Translations under genes and position numbers: made by a program
Assembly (NCBI GenBank): GCA_902388545.1
Contig: CABMPS010000135.1
Coordinates: 1-5,456, forward strand
DNA length: 5,456 bases
Reading direction: 5' to 3'
Source of the DNA: an uncultured Collinsella sp.
GTDB taxonomy: Bacteria > Actinomycetota > Coriobacteriia > Coriobacteriales > Coriobacteriaceae
The notes under the pieces: generated by a model
Database searches by the model: none
Seen by the model: only the letters and a program-made list of their open reading frames with translations
What the model was told of the DNA's origin: nothing
Shown: positions 1 to 4,693 of the stretch, one piece after another
Layout: each line of letters begins with the position of its first letter
How positions within the stretch are numbered: position 1 is the stretch's first letter

Positions 1-34
1 GAGATCACCAGTTCGAATCTGGTACGGGCTACCA
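1..34 (+). tRNA. tRNA gene, 3' portion only (isotype unknown)
   Basis: Only the last part of a tRNA is present. A perfect 5-bp T-arm stem (ACCAG/CTGGT, 7-11 with 19-23) encloses the classic TTCGAAT loop (12-18). It is followed by a 7-nt acceptor strand ACGGGCT (24-30), discriminator A (31) and an encoded CCA (32-34). The 5' acceptor strand should therefore read AGCCCGT, outside the window. The anticodon is also outside, so the amino acid cannot be assigned. A terminator follows within about 10 nt, so this is the last gene of its transcript. Confidence 0.93.
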
Positions 35-44
35 CGCATCTGAT

Positions 45-77
45 ACCCGGTCTTCCCATGGAAGGCCGGGTTTTTTA
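45..77 (+). terminator. Rho-independent terminator of the tRNA transcript
   Basis: A 12-bp stem (45-56 pairing with 60-71, one G-T wobble) closes a 3-nt loop and runs directly into a TTTTTT tract at 71-76. The stem is GC-rich and near perfect. It lies 10 nt after the tRNA CCA end, so it terminates the tRNA and insulates it from the membrane-protein gene downstream. Confidence 0.92.
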
Positions 78-145
78 TTTTCAAACAACCGTCTGCAATT
101 CCCGTTTGAACCAGAGCTTTGCGTTCTGCCTATGGCCCTTACGGG

Positions 146-151
146 TACAAT
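146..151 (+). promoter_or_regulatory. Putative -10 box (TACAAT) for the flippase-like gene
   Basis: TACAAT at 146-151 is one mismatch from the TATAAT consensus. It lies after the tRNA terminator and about 35 nt before the start codon, which would give a short leader of roughly 27 nt. The -35 region is poor: TTCTGC at 124-129 has a 16-nt spacer but matches only weakly. The upstream terminator means the gene needs its own promoter, which supports the call; the exact site is tentative. Confidence 0.4.
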
Positions 152-172
152 AACCAAGATATTTTGACTGTT

Positions 173-180
173 AGAAGGAG
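173..180 (+). promoter_or_regulatory. Ribosome binding site that fixes the flippase-like start
   Basis: AGAAGGAG at 173-180 is a strong Shine-Dalgarno match, 4 nt before ATG at 185. The reading frame is open upstream to a TTG at 119, but that codon lies before the putative -10 box and has no such site. The ATG at 185 is therefore the chosen start. Confidence 0.8.
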
Positions 181-184
181 TCTC

Positions 185-1492
185 ATGACGGAGTCCTCTC
201 AGCATACGTCTAAGCCCCAGGTCGAGGTTGAGGCCTCGGGCGGAGATGACAATAAGAGCGCACGCCGCGGCGCCATCTTTATCGGCGTCGTGCTGGTGGG
301 TTATATCGTCTATCTGGTGGTAACCGGGCAGATGGGGCAGTTCTGGGCCGCTATGTCGAGCGTCCAGGCGCCATGGCTCGTTATCGCGTGTCTTTGCATG
401 TTCATGTATCTGTTCTTTGGCATTGTGGCCTATGCGATCGCCGTTTGGCTCGACCCTTATTCGCCCGTCGGCATTCGCGACCTGATCTCGGTCGAGGCGA
501 GCGGTATCTTCTTTGGCAACCTGACGCCCATGATGATGGGCTCTACGCCCGCCCAGATTTACCGCCTGACCAAGGCAGGCCAAAATGTCGGCGAGGCCGG
601 TGCCACGCAGTTCACGCGCTTTATCGTGTATCAGTTTGGCCTCGTTGCCTGGGGCGCCATTCTGCTGCTTGCCCGAATGCCGTTTTTCGCCGAGCGCTAT
701 GGCGACATGACGCTGCTGTGCGTCTTTAGCTTTGGCGGTCACTGCTGCATTCTGCTTGGCATCTTTGCCGTCGCGCTCATGCCTAAGACCGTCACGCGCG
801 TCGCGCACTGCATTATCAATTGGCTCGAGCGAATGGGCGTCTCGGCCACCAAGATTGAGGGCTGGCGTACGTTTGTCGACGGCGAAATCTACTCTTTCTC
901 CGAGAAGTTCAAGCTTTCAGCCGGCCACTTTTCGTCCATGCTGCTCACGGTGGTCATCACCATGATGCAGCTCGCGTTTTTCTACCTCGTGCCGTATTTC
1001 CTGATGCTTGCCTTTGGTCACCACGAGGTCGACTTTTTCTCGGTCATGGCCGCGAGCGCCTTTGTCCAGCTGTTGAGCTCTGCGGTCCCCTTGCCCGGTG
1101 GAACTGGTGGCGCTGAGGGCGGCTTTGCATTGTTCTTGGGTCATTTCTTTGGGTCGGCTTCGACCGCCGGCTATCTGCTGTGGCGCCTCATTACGTTTAT
1201 TGCGCCGACCATTTTGGCTGCGCCCCTGTTGGGCCTTAAGAGCGCCCACAACGAGAGCATCCATGCGCGCTGGGATCGCGTGATGCGCAAACTCGGCCGC
1301 ACGCCTCAGACGCCCTCTGCGCCCACTAAGCCGCACCCCACGAATGCTGTTACCGTTGATCCCAAGAAGCACGCTCAGAAGGCTTCTGGGACCGCTAAGC
1401 CGGCTCATAAAGCCTATGTGCGCCAGACAGGCGACGGTATTCGCGTATCTCCGTCGGCACTCAATAAGAAGAAGCACCCTAAGTCGCAGTAG
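185..1492 (+). CDS. Flippase-like / lysylphosphatidylglycerol synthase TM-region family membrane protein
   Basis: This 435-residue integral membrane protein resembles the transmembrane half of MprF (UPF0104 / LPG_synthase_TM family), whose members are proposed to move lipids or lipid-linked molecules across the cytoplasmic membrane. A short acidic cytosolic N-terminus (1-28) precedes hydrophobic segments near 30-47, 63-88, 146-164, 176-199, 250-277, 284-304 and 330-351, with a further polar-hydrophobic segment near 103-118. The family hallmark is the glycine-rich PLPGGTGGAE at 302-311, followed by a hydrophobic stretch and W333-R334 in the last helix. There is no aminoacyl-phosphatidylglycerol synthase domain, so it should not itself make lysyl-PG. 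Residues 352-435 form an unusual hydrophilic tail rich in Lys, Pro, Ala and His, probably cytosolic. It appears monocistronic, between two terminator-like structures. The substrate is unknown; the family call is confident and the lipid-flipping role is inferred. Confidence 0.88.
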   Translation: MTESSQHTSKPQVEVEASGGDDNKSARRGAIFIGVVLVGYIVYLVVTGQMGQFWAAMSSVQAPWLVIACLCMFMYLFFGIVAYAIAVWLDPYSPVGIRDLISVEASGIFFGNLTPMMMGSTPAQIYRLTKAGQNVGEAGATQFTRFIVYQFGLVAWGAILLLARMPFFAERYGDMTLLCVFSFGGHCCILLGIFAVALMPKTVTRVAHCIINWLERMGVSATKIEGWRTFVDGEIYSFSEKFKLSAGHFSSMLLTVVITMMQLAFFYLVPYFLMLAFGHHEVDFFSVMAASAFVQLLSSAVPLPGGTGGAEGGFALFLGHFFGSASTAGYLLWRLITFIAPTILAAPLLGLKSAHNESIHARWDRVMRKLGRTPQTPSAPTKPHPTNAVTVDPKKHAQKASGTAKPAHKAYVRQTGDGIRVSPSALNKKKHPKSQ

Positions 1493-1528
1493 GGCAGTCG
1501 TGCGTTCTTCATATTGCCGGGCTTTTTT
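1493..1528 (+). terminator. Probable rho-independent terminator after the flippase-like gene
   Basis: GGCAGT (1493-1498) can pair with ATTGCC (1513-1518) around a 14-nt loop. A TTTTTT tract follows at 1523-1528, four bases after the stem. The stem is short and the loop large, so this is weaker than the tRNA terminator, but its position just after the stop codon and the clean T-run favour a real terminator. Confidence 0.45.
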
Positions 1529-1541
1529 GTGCCGGATGGGG

Positions 1542-1547
1542 GATAAT
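1542..1547 (+). promoter_or_regulatory. Putative -10 box (GATAAT) for the TetR-type regulator
   Basis: GATAAT at 1542-1547 is one base from TATAAT and lies about 60 nt before the regulator's start. No convincing -35 box is seen; the closest, TTGCCG at 1514-1519, sits 22 nt away, too far for a standard spacer. This is low-confidence, but some promoter is expected between the terminator-like structure and the gene. Confidence 0.28.
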
Positions 1548-1567
1548 CCTCTTACGTAGATTATCTC

Positions 1568-1581
1568 TCATCTGTTGATGA
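1568..1581. promoter_or_regulatory. Short inverted repeat upstream of the TetR gene, possible operator
   Basis: TCATC-TGTT-GATGA is a perfect 5+5 inverted repeat with a 4-nt spacer, located between the putative -10 box and the start codon. TetR-family proteins usually bind short palindromes near their own promoters, so this is a candidate autoregulatory site. The arms are short enough for chance occurrence, and it could equally form a small leader hairpin. Confidence 0.22.
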
Positions 1582-1594
1582 ATGCCCGCATATC

Positions 1595-1600
1595 GAAGGG
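1595..1600 (+). promoter_or_regulatory. Ribosome binding site that decides the TetR start
   Basis: GAAGGG at 1595-1600 stands 8 nt before ATG at 1609, an ideal distance. An in-frame ATG at 1582 would add nine residues but has no Shine-Dalgarno sequence in front of it and would place this site inside the coding region. The downstream ATG is preferred. Confidence 0.7.
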
Positions 1601-1608
1601 ACACGCCC

Positions 1609-2220
1609 ATGGCCACCAGCAAACCGCGTATTGATCGCCGCATCGTTCGCAGCCGCAATGCCATCCTTTCCGCTTTCGAGCGCCTGCTCATGGAAAAGCC
1701 GCTGGCAGACATTACGGTGAGTGCCATCGCGCGCGAGGCCAATGTCGACCGCAAGACCTTTTACGTTCACTTTGGTACGGTCGACGGCCTGCTCGATGCC
1801 ATTGTCGTCGATGTGGTGGAGATGATTGTCGACTCGGTCGAGAAAACGCTTGCTTCAATGGACGGTGACACCAACGAGCGCGCCCTGGGAGCGGCGGCGA
1901 CCTTCTTTAAAACCGTTAACGAGGCGTTATGCAACAACCTGGTGCTCAATCGTCAGCTGATCGAGAACATTCCGCTCGATGATTTTATGGCTCGTCTTCG
2001 TGCACCTCTCGAGCACGAGATTGCCGAGCGCAATCTGCTGCCCCAAGGCCTTAAGGATGAGATGTTCGACTACTATCTGGCGTTTTTGCTGTCAGGCATT
2101 ATCGGTATCTATCGCACGTGGGCGCTGTCTGACGGCTCGGTTCCTATTGAGCGCGTCTCTGAGGTCGCCAACGACCTGACTCTCAATGGCCTGTCGAGTC
2201 TGGAATCTCGCTTGGATTAG
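1609..2220 (+). CDS. TetR/AcrR-family transcriptional regulator
   Basis: This 203-residue DNA-binding regulator has a length typical of the family. A basic N-terminus (MATSKPRIDRR) leads into a helix carrying the usual 'aIlsAFerLlmEkpladITV' pattern. The helix-turn-helix follows at about 35-56, with the family signature A-I-A-R-E-A-N-V-D-R-K-T-F-Y-V-H-F-G. The rest is helical and ligand-binding or dimerising; the segment around 155-195 (YYLAFLLSGIIGIYRTWALS, then an Ile/Glu/Val-rich helix) resembles the TetR C-terminal domain of the DhaS/TetR_C_8 type. The gene is monocistronic in this window and convergent with the ABC operon. Its target and effector are unknown: autoregulation and control of the flippase-like gene are possible from proximity, while control of the importer is not supported. 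Codon use matches the flippase-like gene, so both look native to the same genome. Confidence 0.93.
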   Translation: MATSKPRIDRRIVRSRNAILSAFERLLMEKPLADITVSAIAREANVDRKTFYVHFGTVDGLLDAIVVDVVEMIVDSVEKTLASMDGDTNERALGAAATFFKTVNEALCNNLVLNRQLIENIPLDDFMARLRAPLEHEIAERNLLPQGLKDEMFDYYLAFLLSGIIGIYRTWALSDGSVPIERVSEVANDLTLNGLSSLESRLD

Positions 2221-2222
2221 GC

Positions 2223-2331
2223 CTAATTGGGCTCGTCGGCGTGGAAATTCCTGTTCATGAAGTTCTCCGGCGCCTTGTAGACCTCGCCGCGTAGGAGCTG
2301 TAGCCTGAGGATCCTTAAAAGAAAGTCCAGT
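2223..2331 (-). pseudogene. Possible C-terminal remnant of an unidentified gene
   Basis: The convergent spacer is 111 bp. One minus-strand frame is open through all of it and ends at a TAG (2223-2225). The last ~30 codons read like a genuine protein tail ending ENFMNRNFHADEPN, with about 86% G or C at third positions (25 of 29 codons, my hand count). The best-looking plus-strand frame over the same bases has only about half. No start codon with a ribosome binding site precedes it; the only upstream ATG in frame (complement of 2397-2399) lies inside the ATPase gene and would give 58 residues. Codons just upstream (CTT, TTA, AGG) look noncoding. The simplest reading is the 3' end of a gene whose front was lost at the ABC-operon junction. 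I do not recognise the protein. No clear terminator was found here for either flanking gene. Confidence 0.3.
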
Positions 2332-3648
2332 TTATCCTTCCCACTCCAATTGGGAATCCTCCGATGCGCCTTCGCACGCTTGCATGACCTCGATACCATG
2401 CGATCGTGCGAACTCGACGAGCTCTACGTTGCGGGCGTTTATGGTGCCGAAGGCGGCGGGACACACGATAAGGCGCGCGCAGTGGACGAGGAGCTCTTTG
2501 GCGCGGGCTATGGTTCTATCCCCGATCGGCTCGAAGGCGCGCTCGGCCACGCATTCCGCCGCCAGGTCGCGCGCGAGCTCGCAGTCGATGTCCCCTTCGT
2601 GCAGAACGCCCGTGTAGAACGCCTTGCCCTGCCGGATGAGCTGGCGAAACACAGCCGACCCAGTACCTGCGCCGGCGATGACGAACGTGTGCGCATCGCC
2701 GTGCGGGCGTCCAATTTCCACGCTGCCGAAGCGCTCGTTGAAGGTGCCATGTTGAAGGCCGTAGAGCTCGCCAATCGTCTCGCGCGTGAATATGTCCTCG
2801 GGTGCGCCGGCGCGGAAGACCCGGCCGTCCTTCACGCAAATCACCTTGTCGGCGCTTTTCTGCGCGAGCTCGAGTTCGTGGATGGACATGATGACAGCCA
2901 CATTCCGCGATTTCGCAAGGTGGCGAAGTATTCGCAGCAGGTCGATCTGGTAGCGGATATCGAGATATGACGTGGGCTCGTCGAGCACGAGCACACGCGG
3001 ATCCTGCGCGATGGCGCGTGCGAGCATGACGCGCTGGCGTTGCCCGTCGCTTATCTGCATGAAGTCGCGCTCGGCGAGCTCTTCCACATGTGCGGTTTTC
3101 ATGGCCTCGTCGACCCGACTATGGTCGTCGGGCGAGAGTGTGCCCATTCGCCCGGTGTAGGGGTGCCTTCCCGCCTCTACGACATCGCGGCAGGTGAGGA
3201 GCTCGGTCCGGGGGCGATCTGTCAGCATAACGGCAAGGTTCCTTGCAAACTCCGCCGTCTTCCATCGGGAAATCTCCCGCCCGTCGAGCTCGACTGCGCC
3301 GGCAAGCGGTGCGAGATGGCGTGTGATGGTTTTCAAGATGGTCGACTTGCCCGAGCCGTTCGGCCCGATGAGCGCCACGACGTCGCCCGCGCGAACCTCC
3401 AGATCGACGCCTTCGACTACGACCTTCTTGTCGTAGCCCGCCGACAGGTCGCTTATGTGGAAAAGCGGCGCTCCGTCAGCCTGCGTTTCGACCGTAGTTT
3501 CGAGGTTCGGCTCCGCTCGGAGGAGGCGTTCCGCGCGCAGTTCCGCACGAGCCGAAAGTGCCTTCTGGCGCTTTCGTGCGAGCTCAGGACTGTCTAAGCA
3601 TGGAATGTCCCCTCCGAGCGTTTTGGGCCGCGGCACGAATTCCCCCAT
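2332..3648 (-). CDS. ABC importer ATPase (metal-chelate/siderophore/cobalamin type) with C-terminal extension
   Basis: This 438-residue cytosolic ATPase energises the adjacent permease. Residues 1-60 are a charged, probably helical leader not usual in FecE/BtuD proteins. The ABC domain spans about 62-300: Walker A GPNGSGKST (95-103), Q-loop region LTDRP (142-146) with no Gln at the usual place, signature ISDGQ (199-203) instead of LSGGQ, Walker B VLVLDEPTS (219-227), D-loop SYLD (227-230) and switch His257. GRHPYTG (160-166) matches the GRxPH-like stretch of siderophore and B12 importer ATPases. Residues ~318-425 form an extra Rossmann-like domain with GAGTG (326-330), GVLHEGDID (347-355) and GTINARN (401-407). 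Comparable tails occur on some archaeal BtuD-like ATPases (from memory). The ATG directly abuts the permease TAG, with GTGAGG 3 nt upstream; no alternative start exists in the leader. Substrate unknown: iron chelate, heme or corrinoid are all possible. Confidence 0.93.
   Translation of the reverse strand: MGEFVPRPKTLGGDIPCLDSPELARKRQKALSARAELRAERLLRAEPNLETTVETQADGAPLFHISDLSAGYDKKVVVEGVDLEVRAGDVVALIGPNGSGKSTILKTITRHLAPLAGAVELDGREISRWKTAEFARNLAVMLTDRPRTELLTCRDVVEAGRHPYTGRMGTLSPDDHSRVDEAMKTAHVEELAERDFMQISDGQRQRVMLARAIAQDPRVLVLDEPTSYLDIRYQIDLLRILRHLAKSRNVAVIMSIHELELAQKSADKVICVKDGRVFRAGAPEDIFTRETIGELYGLQHGTFNERFGSVEIGRPHGDAHTFVIAGAGTGSAVFRQLIRQGKAFYTGVLHEGDIDCELARDLAAECVAERAFEPIGDRTIARAKELLVHCARLIVCPAAFGTINARNVELVEFARSHGIEVMQACEGASEDSQLEWEG
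2374..2697 (-). other. C-terminal Rossmann-like extension of the ABC ATPase
   Basis: About 108 residues (318-425 of the ATPase) follow the nucleotide-binding domain and are not part of it. The order is a hydrophobic strand, a glycine-rich turn (GAGTG), a helix with an Arg (VFRQLIRQG), another strand, GVLHEGDID, an Ala-rich helix, an FEPI segment, then a strand (RLIVCPAAF) and an Asn-containing GTINARN turn. This alternating strand/helix pattern with a glycine-rich first loop suggests a nucleotide- or ligand-binding fold. A regulatory or substrate-sensing role is inference only. Confidence 0.6.
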
Positions 3649-4689
3649 CTACCTCACCCGCTTCTTCAACATGAGCGCGATAACCACCGGAGCGCCGAAG
3701 ATGGCGGTGACGGCGCTGATGGAAAGCTCGACGGGAGAGAACAGTGTGCGCGCGATCAAATCGCAGCCCGCGCAGAAGATGGCGCCTCCCAAGAAGCACG
3801 CAGGAATCACGCGGATGGGCTTCGACGACTTTAGCGCCGACTTCACGAGATGCGGAACCGCGATGCCTACGAACGACACCGGACCAGCGAACGCGGTCAC
3901 GCAGGCGGAGAGCATGCTCGCTAGAAGGACGAGCACCACGCGGAAGCGTTCGACGTTCACGCCGACGCTTTTCGCGTAGGCTTCTCCCAGCTGGAAGGCG
4001 GAAAGGGGCTTCGATATCGCGAATACGCATGCGCTCACGGTGATCACCACGACCGCGATGACCGCGATGTCGTCCCAGCTCGAACCCGAGAAGCTACCCA
4101 AAGACCAGTTGTGCAGGTTCACGATGGACTGGTCGTCGGCGAAGGCGATGAGGAAGTTCGTCGCCGCCGAGCAGATGTATCCCACCATGACGCCCGCCAC
4201 GATGAGCATGGCCATGGAACTTATGCGCCGTGCGATGAGGAGCACGAAGCCGATGGTGATAAGCGAGCCCAGAAACGCTGCGGCCACCATGGCCGGCGAA
4301 GACATGGCCATGTTCGCGCCTAGAAGTACGATCATCGTAAGCGCGACGACGAACTTTGCGCCCGAGGAGACGCCCAAGATGAACGGGTCGGCGATGGGGT
4401 TGTTGAAAAACGTCTGCAGCAGGAACCCGGAAAGCGAAAGTGCCCCGCCGAGAAGCACGGCTGAAAGCACGCGCGGCAGGCGAATCTCCCAGATGACCTG
4501 GCTTTCCATGGAATTGGCCGCGCCGCCCGAAAGGATGCCGGGGATGTGGTCTGCGGGCACGAGCACGCTCCCGATGCACAGGTTGGCCCCGACGAGCACG
4601 ATGAGGGCAACAGCGAGCAGCGCCGTCACGACGCGACACCGCGCGGCGCGCCCCGATTCGTCGTATGCCATGGAAAGCCGGCTTCTCAT
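3649..4689 (-). CDS. FecCD/BtuC-family ABC importer permease
   Basis: This 346-residue integral membrane permease forms, as a homodimer, the channel for iron-siderophore, heme or cobalamin uptake. Its length is standard for the family and about ten membrane segments are expected. After a basic cytosolic N-terminus the first helix is near 19-40. Family landmarks are IRLPRVL (69-75), the ALSLSGFLLQ helix, NNPIADPFILGVSSGA (96-111), GPVSFVGIAVPH (269-280), DLIAR (310-314) and FGAPV (331-335) close to the basic C-terminus KKRVR. The binding-protein gene ends 4 nt upstream and the ATPase begins at the very next base after this stop, so translation is probably coupled. No strong ribosome binding site precedes ATG at 4689 (AGGAAG is about 13 nt away). 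ATG at 4671 is an alternative start that would lose six residues, but it has no better site. The family is clear; the exact substrate cannot be told. Confidence 0.95.
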   Translation of the reverse strand: MRSRLSMAYDESGRAARCRVVTALLAVALIVLVGANLCIGSVLVPADHIPGILSGGAANSMESQVIWEIRLPRVLSAVLLGGALSLSGFLLQTFFNNPIADPFILGVSSGAKFVVALTMIVLLGANMAMSSPAMVAAAFLGSLITIGFVLLIARRISSMAMLIVAGVMVGYICSAATNFLIAFADDQSIVNLHNWSLGSFSGSSWDDIAVIAVVVITVSACVFAISKPLSAFQLGEAYAKSVGVNVERFRVVLVLLASMLSACVTAFAGPVSFVGIAVPHLVKSALKSSKPIRVIPACFLGGAIFCAGCDLIARTLFSPVELSISAVTAIFGAPVVIALMLKKRVR

Positions 4690-4693
4690 GGCG

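Noticed and set aside
1..34. tRNA 3' end as an integration site for a mobile element
   Set aside because: No repeat of the tRNA end was found elsewhere in the window by eye, and no integrase or phage gene is present. The next genes look native in codon use.
119..184. Upstream TTG start extending the flippase-like protein by 22 residues
   Set aside because: There is no ribosome binding site there, it overlaps the putative promoter, and the ATG at 185 has a strong AGAAGGAG in front.
29..808. 259-codon open frame on the minus strand opposite the flippase-like gene
   Set aside because: It overlaps the tRNA end and terminator, is rich in Arg/His/Gln/Asp as expected of an antisense shadow in GC-rich DNA, and has no recognisable domain.
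1582..1608. Earlier ATG for the TetR-type regulator
   Set aside because: It lacks a Shine-Dalgarno sequence, while ATG 1609 has GAAGGG at 8 nt; the extra residues are not part of the family core.
2221..2232. Small hairpin GCCT-AATT-GGGC as terminator of the TetR gene
   Set aside because: It has only four pairs, one a wobble, and no T-tract on either strand, so it is indistinguishable from chance.
2350..2970. 206-codon plus-strand frame opposite the ATPase
   Set aside because: It is antisense to a gene with unmistakable ABC motifs, with no domain, ribosome binding site or neighbour logic of its own. The frames at 3040-3597 and 3455-3979 are rejected for the same reason.
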